From Candidatus Regiella endosymbiont of Tuberolachnus salignus (GTDB lineage Bacteria; Pseudomonadota; Gammaproteobacteria; Enterobacterales; Enterobacteriaceae), in the NCBI RefSeq assembly GCF_964020115.1, contig NZ_OZ026542.1, positions 930,001-994,000 on the forward strand: DNA of 64,000 nucleotides, written 5' to 3'. Under the pieces are notes generated by a model. The model ran no database searches and was not told the origin of the DNA. It saw only the letters and a program-made list of their open reading frames with translations. A program made the position numbers and the translations under genes. Positions 12,583-22,909 of the stretch are shown piece by piece; position 1 is the first letter of the stretch, and the number at the start of each line of letters is the position of its first letter.

Positions 12583-13719
12583 ATGCCAACTCCTCTAGAT
12601 AACAGGTTAGCAGCGCTAAAAATTGGTTTCATACCATTCTCCGATAGAAAAAATAATAAACCTTTTACAAAAGTACAGGTTCGTAACTCTCCATTGCCAA
12701 AATTATTTGATAGGAAACTGATATCTAATGAGAAACCGATATCTGATAATGTATTTACAATAAGAGCACAGGCACAAGCAAGATTTAAGATTAAACAAGA
12801 AATACGTAGTGAGATTGTTAATAATAAACAGCTTATTGAGAAATACAAAGAACAACTAGGTGATTTTTTAACATATTTTTCATCTCAAAAATTAACTAAT
12901 GTAGAGAGAAACGTTATTAATGACAATGTAACTCAAGCATATCAGGCTGTTGATTCTATGATTGACTCCCTAAAAAAGGCTAAATATTGCTTAGATTCAG
13001 GAGATATTAAACAAGCTCAAAAGTATTTAGTTAATGCTAATGCATATAAAGAAAGATATGGAAAATGTGCTGACAAAACATTAACCATTTTTGAGAACAA
13101 AAATAAAATTGAACAAGAAATACGTAGTGAGATTGTTAAGAATGAACAGTTTATTGAGAAACGCAACCAACAGCTAAATAATTTTTCAGAATTTCTTTTA
13201 TCTCAAACGTTAACTGAGACAGAAAGAAAACTAGTTGACTATAATTTACAGCAAGCAAGAAATTGTATTAATGCATTGAATAATGATCTACAACATACCA
13301 GCCAATATTTAGATTCAGGAAATCTTGAAAAAGCTCAACAACATTTAGCGACTATGAATGTCTCTAATATGAATGCTCCTAAAGTAAAACTTAGAACCTA
13401 TTTTAAAAATTTATTAAATCTTTTAGAGGAAAAAGAAACATATAATAAGATTTATGGGTATGATGAACTGATTAAGACATACAAAAAAGAAATAAGTGAT
13501 TTTTCAACATATCTTTTATCTCAAAAGTTAACTGAGGTAGAAAGAAACGCTATTAATGAGGATGTAATTCAAGCATCTCAGGCTTATGATTCCATGCTTC
13601 ATGATCTAATCGCTGCTGGCCAATCTTTACGTGCAGGAGATACTAAACAAGTCCAACAATATTTCGCTAAAATGGATGCCTCTTCAGAAAAATTTAGAAC
13701 ATATATGGCAATGGATTAA
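12583..13719 (+). CDS. Orphan protein C with three tandem helical repeats
   Basis: Not recognised, 378 residues. After a 65-residue basic leader it has three related repeats of about 90-100 residues, at roughly 70-168, 175-265 and 293-378. Each reads like [QE]EIRSEIVxNxQ(F/L)IEK, then LSQ(K/T)LT(N/E)xER, then a helix and SGDxKQAQ(Q/K)(Y/H)L. Repeats 1 and 2 share the exact peptide QEIRSEIV, and LTEVERNAINEDV in repeat 3 matches LTNVERNVINDNV in repeat 1. All-helical repeats suggest a binding scaffold. No signal peptide or membrane segment is seen. AAAGAG precedes the ATG by about 11 bases. It is very AT-rich and lineage-specific. Confidence 0.65.
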   Translation: MPTPLDNRLAALKIGFIPFSDRKNNKPFTKVQVRNSPLPKLFDRKLISNEKPISDNVFTIRAQAQARFKIKQEIRSEIVNNKQLIEKYKEQLGDFLTYFSSQKLTNVERNVINDNVTQAYQAVDSMIDSLKKAKYCLDSGDIKQAQKYLVNANAYKERYGKCADKTLTIFENKNKIEQEIRSEIVKNEQFIEKRNQQLNNFSEFLLSQTLTETERKLVDYNLQQARNCINALNNDLQHTSQYLDSGNLEKAQQHLATMNVSNMNAPKVKLRTYFKNLLNLLEEKETYNKIYGYDELIKTYKKEISDFSTYLLSQKLTEVERNAINEDVIQASQAYDSMLHDLIAAGQSLRAGDTKQVQQYFAKMDASSEKFRTYMAMD

Positions 13720-13786
13720 AGGTTTTAAACGCCTAAGTAATTTATTAATGAACGTAAAGAAAAAATAAGTAGCCCCGACAAAAAGC

Positions 13787-13829
13787 GACCATACCGCATT
13801 CTATAATGAATCGGCATGGTCTTTTTTTT
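13787..13829 (+). terminator. Rho-independent terminator
   Basis: Stem GACCATACCG/CGGCATGGTC with one wobble pair, then eight T. It is close in sequence to the terminator at 12338-12380, as if the gene-plus-terminator unit had been duplicated. It ends 22 bases before the 3' end of the convergent letB gene. Confidence 0.85.
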
Positions 13830-13850
13830 GCCCATCAGTCAAAGCCCCGC

Positions 13851-16208
13851 TCAAAAAAGCGAGATCGGGGTGATCCACTTTTTCCACTCTTTTGGCGCCT
13901 CATTACTGAGCAAAAACTGTTGATAAGATTTTGCCGCCGGCGCTAAATTACCTGGGGGCGGGGTGGCAAAAGCGATACCGCCGCGGATAAATTGCCCCAG
14001 GGTACCGCTTTTCACCACACCACTAAACAGCCCTACTTCTAAGTTATAACCCGAAGCTAACCAAAAAACGCTATTTTGCCTTATTAACTGTTGATACGGC
14101 CTGTCGACATGCAAGTGCACTTCCACCTTATCCGCCCGCACACCTAATTTAAGCTCACTGACTCTACCCACTTCTAATCCACGAAATAACAACGGCGTAC
14201 CCACTTGTAATGCCCCCGCTTCTGCTGTGATAAGCACGATGGGTAAACCCGCCAACTCAGGATCCCCCACCGCTGCACGGGCGCTGGATTCCGAAACATA
14301 AAGCCGGCGCTTCAGGTTGCGGTCTTTTTTTATCTTCGCCAGATTGTCAAAGCTGATCGCACCCTTTAATACTCGATTGAGGGGCGAGGCTTGAATACTG
14401 ACGCCACTCATGTCTAATTGCACTTTGCTACTGCTTTCCGCCCAAAAAATGCTGTTGTCGGTCAATAAGTGGCGATATTGCGGCTTGATATACAGATCTA
14501 CCGCGAATTGATCGATTTTGGGTCTGATATTGACAATCTCGCCCACCTGGAATTGACGATACAGCACCACCGAGCCGGTTTGCACGTCTGGCAAGCGCGT
14601 GGCAATTAAACTTAAGGTGGTTACAGTATCCCCCAGAACACCTTCTTGGGCTTTCGACTGATTGCTGTAGAGGGGATAACGATTCAGCGGCTTGCCGCTG
14701 CCGCCGGGCAATAATACTATCCCGCCATCGATCCACTCTTGTGCACTCGCGCCCTCAATATCAATTCCACTAAAACCCAATTTGACATTAATACGACTAT
14801 TGACAGCAAACTTGCTGTCTCGGTGCACAAAATGACGGTATTTCGCTTCAATGGCGGCGGTAAATATCACCACTGGACTATCTCGCTCATGACCCAGCGT
14901 ACGACTCAGTATTTGGCCAATTTTAATGCCATTGAGCATAATAGGCTGGCCGACATCAATACCGTAACTTTGCGGCGCGCTCAATTGTAATGACAAGACA
15001 TTGGGCTGTTGTAACAAACTACTGCTGCTATCAAGCACGGTAAAATGTTTTTTTGGCGCCCCCTCGCCCGGAAACAGCTCTAAGGTATTGCCGGTCAGCA
15101 GTTCGCTTAATTTCACGTCATTCAGACTCACGCGCGGGCTTTTCATTTCAATACGACTGCCGGTACGCATTAAATCAATCACCGAAGGATCGATAGCCAA
15201 TTCACCACGCACTTTTTTGTCAGCTTGCAGTATTAATTTCGTCAGTATTCCTACTTGTAATCCTTGGTAGATTAAGGGCGTGCGCCCTTCTTGCAAATTA
15301 TTACCATTAGGCAAATCTAAGGTAATAGAAACCCCGCGTTGGCTATGAGCCAAATCCGCATACAATGGGAAGGTTTGATCCATGGTGGCATGAGGGCTAT
15401 CGGCAGGAGAATCAAAAGCAATCGCGCCATTCACTAACGCACTGATGTTTTCCATTTGTATCGAAACACCATTAAGACTGAACGCGCCTTTAAAGCCAGA
15501 TACATTCCAGAAACGGCTGTCATCTTTAACCAGGGTAATAAAACGACGGTCGATCAGGACATCAATAATCACCCCTCGATGGGCTTGACCGCTGTTTTTT
15601 TGCAAACCACTTTCCGCCGCAAGACGATAATCATAAACCTTGCCTACCGGAATTTTACGATAATAAACCAGTGAGCCGATATTGAGCGAACCGAGATCAT
15701 TGGCTTGCAGATGGATCATCAATTCACCGGTGTTTTGATGAAATTTGGGTTGCGTATCGAGGGCGATAAAATGCGTTTGCGGTTTACCGTTACCCGGCAT
15801 CATGCCAATATAATTCCCGCCTACCAACGCATCTAGCCCAGAGACACCGGCCAAAGACGCTTTCGGTGTCACCAGCCAGAATTGCGTGCCGCTCAGTAGC
15901 TGGTCTTTCAACTCATTTTTGATATTCGCTTTAACTTCAATCTTGCTGAGGTTGTCCGTTAAATTGACCGACTGCACCCCTCCCACATCTACCCCTTGGT
16001 AACGAATAGGCGTACGACCGGCGACAATCCCAGCGGCAGATTGAAAATCAATAGTAATTTCTACCCCACGCTGTTGCCAATTGTTATAAACCAAACTGCC
16101 AGCAATCAACAAAGCAATAAAAGGCAGCAACCAAAAAGGAGAAATTCGGTATTTATGCTTAATTTGCGCTTCAATCGGTGTAGTCGGTGTTTCCTGTGGC
16201 ATGTTCAT
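13851..16208 (-). CDS. letB: LetB (YebT) MCE-domain lipid transport tunnel
   Basis: Periplasm-spanning MCE protein. The family forms stacked hexameric rings whose central tunnel carries lipids between inner and outer membrane, with LetA as partner. An N-terminal membrane anchor (about residues 24-42, [17 protein letters not shown]) is followed by MCE domains. E. coli LetB has 877 residues and seven domains. This protein has 785 residues and six: the sequence passes from the end of domain 5 ([15 protein letters not shown]) straight to domain 7 ([21 protein letters not shown]), so domain 6 is missing in frame. The start could also be ATG 16202, which fits E. coli better. It overlaps letA by 38 bases. 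Confidence 0.93.
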   Translation of the reverse strand: MNMPQETPTTPIEAQIKHKYRISPFWLLPFIALLIAGSLVYNNWQQRGVEITIDFQSAAGIVAGRTPIRYQGVDVGGVQSVNLTDNLSKIEVKANIKNELKDQLLSGTQFWLVTPKASLAGVSGLDALVGGNYIGMMPGNGKPQTHFIALDTQPKFHQNTGELMIHLQANDLGSLNIGSLVYYRKIPVGKVYDYRLAAESGLQKNSGQAHRGVIIDVLIDRRFITLVKDDSRFWNVSGFKGAFSLNGVSIQMENISALVNGAIAFDSPADSPHATMDQTFPLYADLAHSQRGVSITLDLPNGNNLQEGRTPLIYQGLQVGILTKLILQADKKVRGELAIDPSVIDLMRTGSRIEMKSPRVSLNDVKLSELLTGNTLELFPGEGAPKKHFTVLDSSSSLLQQPNVLSLQLSAPQSYGIDVGQPIMLNGIKIGQILSRTLGHERDSPVVIFTAAIEAKYRHFVHRDSKFAVNSRINVKLGFSGIDIEGASAQEWIDGGIVLLPGGSGKPLNRYPLYSNQSKAQEGVLGDTVTTLSLIATRLPDVQTGSVVLYRQFQVGEIVNIRPKIDQFAVDLYIKPQYRHLLTDNSIFWAESSSKVQLDMSGVSIQASPLNRVLKGAISFDNLAKIKKDRNLKRRLYVSESSARAAVGDPELAGLPIVLITAEAGALQVGTPLLFRGLEVGRVSELKLGVRADKVEVHLHVDRPYQQLIRQNSVFWLASGYNLEVGLFSGVVKSGTLGQFIRGGIAFATPPPGNLAPAAKSYQQFLLSNEAPKEWKKWITPISLF

Positions 16209-17436
16209 CCCAAATCAATCGGCTGTCTAACCATTCAACAGCAAGAATAGTCAAAATGACTGCTGCTCCAAAATAAAAAGCGGCAGGACCCATGGTAAAC
16301 ACAATAATCTGATCTCGATTAATCAGTGACATCATTAATGCAATAACAAATAAATCTAACATTGACCAACGACCAATCCAGGTGATGATGCGTAACAAAC
16401 GTATCCTGGTTTTCAAGCTGTGCTGTGTCTTTAGATGAATGCTAAGCAATAACGTCAGCAAGATAATAATCTTACTTAAGGGAACCAGCACGCTGGCGAT
16501 AAAAACAATCGCCGCAATCGAAAAATGGCCTGCCGAGGCCAATGAAACCACGCCAGAAAAAAGGGTATCTTCTATCCGCATCCCGTTGGCATAAACAACT
16601 GACATAGGCAATAGATTAGCAGGTAATAACAATAGCATCGCGGCGATCAACGCCGCCCAGGTTTTTTGTAAGCAGTGGTGACAACGGCGCTGCAAATGCA
16701 GATGGCAGCGTGTGCAACACTGGCGCTGATCAGGATAGCCACTGTAATGGCAATGATGACACACCAATAGCTTCTGCATCATTTCGTAGCATCCGAGTGA
16801 AAATGATGGCTGAGGATAAAATCGTTGCCATAATTGCTCAACATTCAAATGTATTAAAATTAATAACGTCAATAATGTTAAAAATAAATAGGCTATCAGA
16901 CCCACTCCCGCGCTAATCTCGGCATATTCGTTTACTTTTATACAGGTGACGATGATACCGATAAGATAAATATCCAGCATGACCCATTCTTTTAACTGCT
17001 CCAGCATTAATAAGACTGGACGTAAATTTAACCCCATGCGGCTACCGAGGGTTAAATAAAGCAGAGAAAAACTGAGGATCAAAGGCGCACCTACCGTACA
17101 AAAAGCAACCATACTTGCGGTGAAGGGATCACCCTGACGAGATATCTGCCAAATACCGCTAAACAAACTGGCATCAATCCAAGTACCGAGCAAGCGAATA
17201 CTGATTAATGGCGAGCAAAAAGCAAAGGGCATTAACACCAGCATAGCGATCACGATCACCATCAGGCGATTCAGTGACCAATCCTGCCCCATGGCTATTT
17301 TTGCTCGGCAGCGAGGGCAATAAGCACGTTGTTTTTTATGTAGAATAGGCAAATTAAACAGCAGATCACACTGGATACAGCGCTGAATACATCCATTCGA
17401 TAAAACATGATCATGATGAAGGGGCGACATTTTCAT
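16171..17436 (-). CDS. letA: LetA (YebS) inner-membrane partner of LetB
   Basis: PqiA-family integral membrane protein, 421 residues. It has two repeated halves, each with a four-cysteine zinc ribbon and four or so membrane segments. The first ribbon has CIQCDLLF and CPRCRAK, the second CHHCHYSG and [12 protein letters not shown]. In the family LetA feeds lipids to the LetB tunnel. ATG 17436 follows AAAGG. It is first in the letA-letB operon. Confidence 0.94.
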   Translation of the reverse strand: MKMSPLHHDHVLSNGCIQRCIQCDLLFNLPILHKKQRAYCPRCRAKIAMGQDWSLNRLMVIVIAMLVLMPFAFCSPLISIRLLGTWIDASLFSGIWQISRQGDPFTASMVAFCTVGAPLILSFSLLYLTLGSRMGLNLRPVLLMLEQLKEWVMLDIYLIGIIVTCIKVNEYAEISAGVGLIAYLFLTLLTLLILIHLNVEQLWQRFYPQPSFSLGCYEMMQKLLVCHHCHYSGYPDQRQCCTRCHLHLQRRCHHCLQKTWAALIAAMLLLLPANLLPMSVVYANGMRIEDTLFSGVVSLASAGHFSIAAIVFIASVLVPLSKIIILLTLLLSIHLKTQHSLKTRIRLLRIITWIGRWSMLDLFVIALMMSLINRDQIIVFTMGPAAFYFGAAVILTILAVEWLDSRLIWDEHATGNTDYTD

Positions 17437-17481
17437 ACACCTTTGAGCGGGTAGGTTTCATAATTTATCTTATTTAAGCTT

Positions 17482-17580
17482 AATCGAAATCTTTTTTAGC
17501 GATGCTCAATTGAAAAAAATAAGCGAAAAAGCGCAGGATATAAATGAGCATTTTGAGCGTGTTTTTGCGAAGTAGTGTAA
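17482..17580. repeat. Repeat family D copy
   Basis: Begins cgaaatcttttttagcgatgctcaattg and keeps the core ataaatgagcattttgagcg. It is a shorter relative of 8104-8250. Confidence 0.65.
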
Positions 17581-17632
17581 CATCAGGTGGTAATTGTTAA
17601 TCATGCCATTATAATGACGACTGTGACGCCGA

Positions 17633-17758
17633 TATACCCTTCGCCTTTCAAGTTACGGCTTTGTTGTCTGCGGGTGCTCGCCGAATCACGTAGTATGTCT
17701 ACGCTCATCGGTCGGTTGCCCTGACCGCCTTGCCGTAACTCGAAATTCTTTGGGTATA
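17633..17758. repeat. Palindromic TATACCC element
   Basis: Ends TATACCCTTCGCCTTTCAAG and GAAATTCTTTGGGTATA. The core is gccgaatcacgtagtatg. It ends 34 bases before proQ. Confidence 0.85.
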
Positions 17759-17792
17759 CTGATTGGCAAACTCGTTGTAATCAGGAAATTTC

Positions 17793-18431
17793 ATGGAAAA
17801 TCAACCTAAGTTGAACAACAACAAAGAAATTATAGCTTTTTTAGCCGAACGCTTTCCGCAATGTTTCACCACAAAAGGTAAAGCGTTCCCATTAAAAATC
17901 GGTATTTTTCAAGACTTAGTCGCACGAATTGAAGAGCTCAATGACGTAAGTAAAACAAAATTACGCGCCGCGTTACGACGTTATACTTCAAGTTGGCGCT
18001 ACCTTTACGAAATAAAAATAGGCATTGAACGTGTTGATCTAAACGGTAATCCCTGTGGAAAATTAGAACAACAACACGTTGAATATGCCAAAAAACAACT
18101 AGAAGAAGCCAAAGCGCATCTACAGCTAAAAAAAGCAGAACAACAAATAAAAAAACCTAAACCAACAGCACCGAATGCTAAAATTCCCACGCAGCAACAA
18201 CCCAAGCATTCACCACCGCCAGATTCAGCGCATCAAATAGTAAAGCCGATCCCTGTATCTTCTACACCTTCAATAACGATGCCTGAACTAAAAATTGGTC
18301 AAACAATTAAAGTCAAAGCGGGGGGAAAAGCAATGAATGGAACGATATTAGAATTTGTTAAGAATGGCATACGAGTACAACTATCTTCTGGTCTGGCGAT
18401 GATTGTACGCGCTGAGCATTTGCAGTTCTGA
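17793..18431 (+). CDS. proQ: RNA chaperone ProQ
   Basis: Global small-RNA-binding protein, 212 residues (E. coli 232). The N-terminal FinO-like domain (about 1-120) holds [15 protein letters not shown] and [12 protein letters not shown] charged, Pro-rich linker follows (about 125-165, shorter than in E. coli). The C-terminal Tudor-like domain has [18 protein letters not shown] and [11 protein letters not shown]. proQ-prc is a conserved pair, and prc starts 18 bases downstream. Confidence 0.95.
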   Translation: MENQPKLNNNKEIIAFLAERFPQCFTTKGKAFPLKIGIFQDLVARIEELNDVSKTKLRAALRRYTSSWRYLYEIKIGIERVDLNGNPCGKLEQQHVEYAKKQLEEAKAHLQLKKAEQQIKKPKPTAPNAKIPTQQQPKHSPPPDSAHQIVKPIPVSSTPSITMPELKIGQTIKVKAGGKAMNGTILEFVKNGIRVQLSSGLAMIVRAEHLQF

Positions 18432-18449
18432 TACAAGGCGAATTTAAGC

Positions 18450-20498
18450 ATGAATAAATTAGTCAAGCTCACCGTCGTTGCTTGCTTGTTTTTAACGACG
18501 GGCAGCTGGGGTACGCAGGATAAAATCGACCGTATTGATCAATTACCACAGTTGAATCAGGAGCCTCAGCACGAAACCGTCAGTAAACGTATTACTTCAC
18601 GCTTCCTTCACTCCCATTATCGTCAATTTGATCTAGACGATGCATTCTCTAATCAAATTTTTGATCGCTATCTCAATATGCTCGATTACAGTCACAATAT
18701 CTTACTAGCATCTGATATAGCGCATTTCGCCGCTAAAAAATCACAGATAGGAAACGAATTAAAATCGGGTCAATTAGACACTCCCTACGCATTATTTAAT
18801 CTCGCCCAAAAACGACGTTTTGAACGCTACCAATATGCGCTCTCTCTACTCAACAAACCGATGGTTTTTACCACTGACGATAGCATTAATCTTGATCGTG
18901 CTAAAGCTCCCTGGCCAAATAGCGAAGCTGAATTAAATAAACTTTGGGATACTAAAGTTAAATTTGAACAGCTCAATCTTAAACTGAGTGGTAAAACAGA
19001 CCAAGAAATTAAAGACACACTGACCAAACGTTATCGTTCAGTATTAAAACGCATTGCACAAAGTAATAGTGAAGATGTTTTCCAGCTCATTGCCAATGCA
19101 TTCGCCCGCGAGATTGATCCGCATACCAGTTACCTCTCGCCGCGAAATACTGAGCAATTTAATACCGAGATGAGCCTGTCTTTGGAAGGTATTGGAGCAG
19201 TACTACAAGTGAATGAGGATGATTACACCTTAATCCATTCCATCGTTCCAGGAGGGCCGGCGGCAAAAAGCAAATCGATTATCGTTGGAGATCGTATCGT
19301 GGGTATTGCTCAGGAAAATAACCCCATGGTTGATGTGGTTGGCTGGCGTTTGGACGATGTGGTGGCGTTGATAAAAGGCCCCAAGGGCACTAAAGTGCGT
19401 TTAGATATTTTACCCGCAGCTAAAGGCAGCAAACATAAAACCGTCACCTTGATTAGAGAACGCATTCGCTTAGAAGATCGCGCAGTAAAAATGTCAATAA
19501 AAACGGTCGATAAAAAGCAGGTCGCAGTATTTGATATTCCTGGTTTTTATGTTGGATTAACTGAAGATGTAAAAACCCATTTACAAAAATTAGCCACAAA
19601 AAATATCCAGAGTATTGTTATTGATCTACGCGGTAATGGCGGTGGTGCTCTGAATGAAGCGGTGTCGCTTTCCGGATTGTTTATCCCCAGTGGCCCTGTT
19701 GTTCAGATACGTGATAATAACGGCAAAATACGTGAAGACAGTGATACCAATGACCGTATTGACTATACAGGCCCATTGGTGGTCTTGATAGACCGTTACA
19801 GCGCTTCTGCTTCAGAGATTTTTGCTGCCGCGTTGCAAGATTATCAGCGGGCGGTGATCGTAGGTGAACCTACCTTTGGCAAGGGAACAGTGCAACAATA
19901 TCGTTCACTCAATCGTATGTATGACCCACTATTGCGGCCAGAATGGCCGATACTGGGGTCAGTGCAATATACCATCCAAAAATTTTATCGAGTGAATGGG
20001 GGCAGCACCCAGCGTAAAGGCGTCAGACCGGATATTGTTATGCCAACGGTCAGCGATTCGGAAGAAACGGGTGAGAATCTTGAAGATAATGCGCTACCCT
20101 GGGACAGTATTCAAGCAGCAACTTATGCCAAAATGGATAATTTACACCCCTTAATCGTGGATCTAAACAGGGAACATGTAGCACGGATAGCGGTTGATGC
20201 TGAATTCCAAAATATTAAACAAGACATTGTTCGCTATAATGCATTAAAAGATAAAAAGAACATCGTTTCACTTAACTATGCTCAACGTGTCAAAGAAAAT
20301 AACAATGATGATGCAATTAGTTTAACGCGCCTCAATGAACGTTTTAAACGGCAAGGTAAGAAACCATTAAAATCATTGACCGATTTACCCAAAGACTATC
20401 AAGCACCGGATCCTTATTTGGATGAAAGTGTTCGTATTGCGCTTGATTTGGCTTATTTCAGCAACACGAAAGTTAACAATAACGAGATTAAAAATTAA
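18450..20498 (+). CDS. prc: Periplasmic tail-specific protease Prc
   Basis: Carboxy-terminal processing protease of the periplasm, 682 residues, the same length as in E. coli. In the family it trims FtsI and, with NlpI, degrades MepS and SsrA-tagged proteins. The signal peptide is about residues 1-21. A PDZ domain follows (LSLEGIGAVLQVNEDDY onwards, near residue 245), then the protease core with catalytic Ser453 (DRYSASASEIF) and Lys478 (EPTFGKGTVQQY), spaced 25 residues apart as in E. coli. It is coupled to proQ. Confidence 0.96.
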   Translation: MNKLVKLTVVACLFLTTGSWGTQDKIDRIDQLPQLNQEPQHETVSKRITSRFLHSHYRQFDLDDAFSNQIFDRYLNMLDYSHNILLASDIAHFAAKKSQIGNELKSGQLDTPYALFNLAQKRRFERYQYALSLLNKPMVFTTDDSINLDRAKAPWPNSEAELNKLWDTKVKFEQLNLKLSGKTDQEIKDTLTKRYRSVLKRIAQSNSEDVFQLIANAFAREIDPHTSYLSPRNTEQFNTEMSLSLEGIGAVLQVNEDDYTLIHSIVPGGPAAKSKSIIVGDRIVGIAQENNPMVDVVGWRLDDVVALIKGPKGTKVRLDILPAAKGSKHKTVTLIRERIRLEDRAVKMSIKTVDKKQVAVFDIPGFYVGLTEDVKTHLQKLATKNIQSIVIDLRGNGGGALNEAVSLSGLFIPSGPVVQIRDNNGKIREDSDTNDRIDYTGPLVVLIDRYSASASEIFAAALQDYQRAVIVGEPTFGKGTVQQYRSLNRMYDPLLRPEWPILGSVQYTIQKFYRVNGGSTQRKGVRPDIVMPTVSDSEETGENLEDNALPWDSIQAATYAKMDNLHPLIVDLNREHVARIAVDAEFQNIKQDIVRYNALKDKKNIVSLNYAQRVKENNNDDAISLTRLNERFKRQGKKPLKSLTDLPKDYQAPDPYLDESVRIALDLAYFSNTKVNNNEIKN

Positions 20499-20581
20499 AA
20501 ACACAGCATTAGATATCATTAAGCCGCAATAACACTTGAAAATTTTCCAAATGGCCATAGGATAAGTGCAATGATTAAATA

Positions 20582-20701
20582 TGTACCCTTCGCCTTTGAA
20601 GCCGCCGCGTTGTTGGCTGCGGGTGTTCGCCGAATCACGTAGTATGTCTACGCTCATCGATCGCCCTGGCAGCCGAAGGCAACTTCAAAGGCGAAGGGTA
20701 C
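20582..20701. repeat. Palindromic element, GTACCC variant
   Basis: GTACCCTTCGCCTTTGAAG to CTTCAAAGGCGAAGGGTAC, a near-perfect inverted repeat with the gccgaatcacgtagtatg core. It lies between prc and htpX. Confidence 0.85.
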
Positions 20702-20773
20702 ACTGGCTAAGTTAATACTTGCAAACTTAATATTTTCAAACAACAGTAGCCAAAAAACAGGGAATAAATTTTT

Positions 20774-21661
20774 ATGATGCGTATAGCGCTTTTTCTGCTT
20801 ACCAACCTAGCGGTAATGCTTGTTTTCGGATTAGTACTCAGCTTAACAGGAATCAAATCAAGTAGTATGTCAGGTCTGATGATTATGGCGGCGCTATTTG
20901 GTTTTGGTGGTTCCATTGTCTCTTTGCTACTCTCTAAGTGGATGGCATTACGTTCAGTCGGAGGCGAAGTCATAGAACAACCGCGTAACGAAACTGAACG
21001 CTGGTTACTCGATATCGTTCAGCAACAATCAAAGCAAGCGGGCATTGCGATGCCTCAAGTCGCTGTTTACCCCGCCCCGGATATCAATGCTTTTGCTACC
21101 GGAGCACGCCGAAATGCTTCCTTAGTGGCGGTCAGTAGTGGGTTATTAGAAAACATGAGTCGTGATGAAGCAGAAGCGGTTATTGCTCATGAAATCAGCC
21201 ACATTGCTAATGGTGATATGGTAACCATGACGCTGATCCAGGGCATTGTAAACACCTTCGTGATTTTTATCTCACGCATCATTGCTCAAGCTGCTAGTAG
21301 TTTTCTTTCTGGTGATAGAGAAGAAGGAAGCGAGGAAAATAATTCAGGTAATCCCATCGTCTATTTTGTCATCTCTATGGTATTAGAGTTAGTCTTCGGT
21401 ATTCTTGCTAGTATGATTACGATGTGGTTTTCACGTCATCGTGAGTTTCATGCGGATGCCGGTTCAGCCAAATTGGTCGGGCGTGAAAAAATGATTGCCG
21501 CTCTACAACGATTAAAAACCAGCCATGAACCGGAAGAAGCCAGTAGTATGATGGCATTTTGCATCAATGGTAAATCGCAATCTTTCAGCGAATTTTTCAT
21601 GTCGCATCCACCACTGGATAAACGTATAGAGGCACTGCGTTCAGGTCAATATCTAAACTAG
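20774..21661 (+). CDS. htpX: Inner-membrane metalloprotease HtpX
   Basis: Zinc protease of the inner membrane that removes damaged membrane proteins (M48 family, partner of FtsH in quality control). 295 residues. The zinc motif HEISH is at 139-143, and the third ligand lies in [15 protein letters not shown]. Two N-terminal membrane helices (about 5-25 and 33-55) and two more near 160 and 195 fit the family. The prc-htpX order is the same as in E. coli. Confidence 0.96.
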   Translation: MMRIALFLLTNLAVMLVFGLVLSLTGIKSSSMSGLMIMAALFGFGGSIVSLLLSKWMALRSVGGEVIEQPRNETERWLLDIVQQQSKQAGIAMPQVAVYPAPDINAFATGARRNASLVAVSSGLLENMSRDEAEAVIAHEISHIANGDMVTMTLIQGIVNTFVIFISRIIAQAASSFLSGDREEGSEENNSGNPIVYFVISMVLELVFGILASMITMWFSRHREFHADAGSAKLVGREKMIAALQRLKTSHEPEEASSMMAFCINGKSQSFSEFFMSHPPLDKRIEALRSGQYLN

Positions 21662-21663
21662 TC

Positions 21664-21950
21664 AAGACTTCTTTCATAACCTACTATAAGCTACTGCGTG
21701 ATGTAAATTTCTGCGTTACGCGGTGCTCGCAATCCTCATTATACCCTTCGCCTTTGAAGTTGCCTTCGGCGGCCAGGGCGCGAGACCGATGAGCGTAGAT
21801 AGACTACGTGATTCGGCGAACACCCGCAGCCAACAACGCTGCGACTTCAAAGGCGGAGGGTATATTCGCATGAGCACTACGGTTGCTCTGCGCCGGTGTG
21901 CCATGTTGCCTTCACACCACTGCGACGGTTCTGCAAGAAATCTATTGTAT
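21664..21950. repeat. Repeat family C copy split by palindromic element
   Basis: Left part: aacctacta...tgcgttacgcggtgctcgcaatcctcat. The right part resumes after 21864 with gttgctctgcgccgg, matching the copies at 44271 and 48381. The joint between them is the TA-flanked element. Confidence 0.6.
21740..21864. repeat. Palindromic TATACCC element
   Basis: TATACCCTTCGCCTTTGAAG to CTTCAAAGGCGGAGGGTATA, in the same orientation as the rlmL copy (acgtgattcggcgaacacc). It is nested in a family C repeat. Confidence 0.85.
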
Positions 21951-21992
21951 GCTTAAATAAAACATCACGAATATCACTGGGAAAATAACACA

Positions 21993-22820
21993 ATGAATAA
22001 ATTGTCAATTCTGTTTCTCATACTGTTAATGGCTGGATGTAGCTCTGATCGATTTGTTGATAGAGGTGACTATAAAGCGGATACAAGTTTCCCTGCTGTT
22101 GGTCAAAACGATCGGGTAAGTTCTTTAGTTCTACACTACACGGCGCTCGATGACGAAAAATCAATAAAAGTCCTCACCCAAGGACAAGTCAGTGCCCACT
22201 ATCTTGTTCTTGAGCATCCTGAAAAAGAGCGAGGTAAACCTGTCGTTTTACAATTAGTTGGTGAAGAGGACAGAGCTTGGCACGCAGGCGTAAGTAATTG
22301 GCGAGGCCGTAGTAATTTAAATGACTCTTCTATCGGAATTGAAATTGTTAATTTAGGTTATACCAAAACGTTTTTCGGTAAAAAATGGTATCCGTTTAAT
22401 CAGCAGCAGATAGAACTGATTACCCATTTAACCAAAGATATTGTGAAGCGTTATAAGCTTGATCCAACCAATGTCATTGCTCACAGTGATATTGCGCCAC
22501 TCAGAAAATCCGATCCTGGCCCTCTTTTTCCATGGAAAGGCCTAGCTAGCATAGGGGTGGGAGCATGGCCAGATGAAAATGTGGTCAAAAAATACATCGC
22601 GCAGAGAAATAAATATGCGATAGCCTCAGTCAGTGAGATCCAAAAAGCATTGGCCAAATATGGTTATACTATCCCACAAACTGGCGAATTAGATAAAGAA
22701 ACCAAGCGAGTTATCAGCGCCTTTCAGATGCATTTCAGACCCGCCGATTTTAGTGGCACACCTGATGTAGAGACGGAAGCCATTGCCCTGGCACTGGTAG
22801 AGAAGTACCGCTCTAAATAA
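21993..22820 (+). CDS. amiD: N-acetylmuramoyl-L-alanine amidase AmiD, lipoprotein
   Basis: Outer-membrane-anchored zinc amidase that cuts the bond between muramic acid and L-Ala in peptidoglycan and anhydro-muropeptides (Amidase_2 family). 275 residues (E. coli 276). The lipobox LMAGC puts the lipidated Cys at 16. Zinc-ligand motifs are LVLHYTALDD, AWHAG and AHSDIAPLRKSDPGP. A C-terminal peptidoglycan-binding domain follows (about 205-275, IQKALAKYGY). The sequence is intact. Confidence 0.94.
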   Translation: MNKLSILFLILLMAGCSSDRFVDRGDYKADTSFPAVGQNDRVSSLVLHYTALDDEKSIKVLTQGQVSAHYLVLEHPEKERGKPVVLQLVGEEDRAWHAGVSNWRGRSNLNDSSIGIEIVNLGYTKTFFGKKWYPFNQQQIELITHLTKDIVKRYKLDPTNVIAHSDIAPLRKSDPGPLFPWKGLASIGVGAWPDENVVKKYIAQRNKYAIASVSEIQKALAKYGYTIPQTGELDKETKRVISAFQMHFRPADFSGTPDVETEAIALALVEKYRSK

Positions 22821-22825
22821 TATGC

Positions 22826-22859
22826 TTTTATCCTCATACTTTTCAGTGTGAGGATAAAA
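22826..22859. terminator. Possible terminator hairpin after amiD
   Basis: Arms TTTTATCCTCA and TGAGGATAAAA form a stem of about 11 bp with a loop of about 12. No long T run follows on either strand, so its strength is uncertain. Confidence 0.4.
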
Positions 22860-22909
22860 TGTAGGATAAAGCAAGGGATATAATGATATTTTCCGCCATT
22901 CAATTTTAA

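Larger units (their letters stand above)
17437..17792. other. Divergent letA/proQ intergenic region filled with repeats
   Basis: No gene. It holds a family D repeat (17482-17580) and a palindromic TATACCC element (17633-17758), leaving little unique sequence for the two outward promoters. Confidence 0.6.
21662..21992. other. htpX-amiD intergenic region, repeat inside repeat
   Basis: No gene. Bases 21664 to about 21950 resemble family C (cctact...gcgttacgcggtgctcgcaa), interrupted by a TATACCC element at 21740-21864. Confidence 0.6.
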
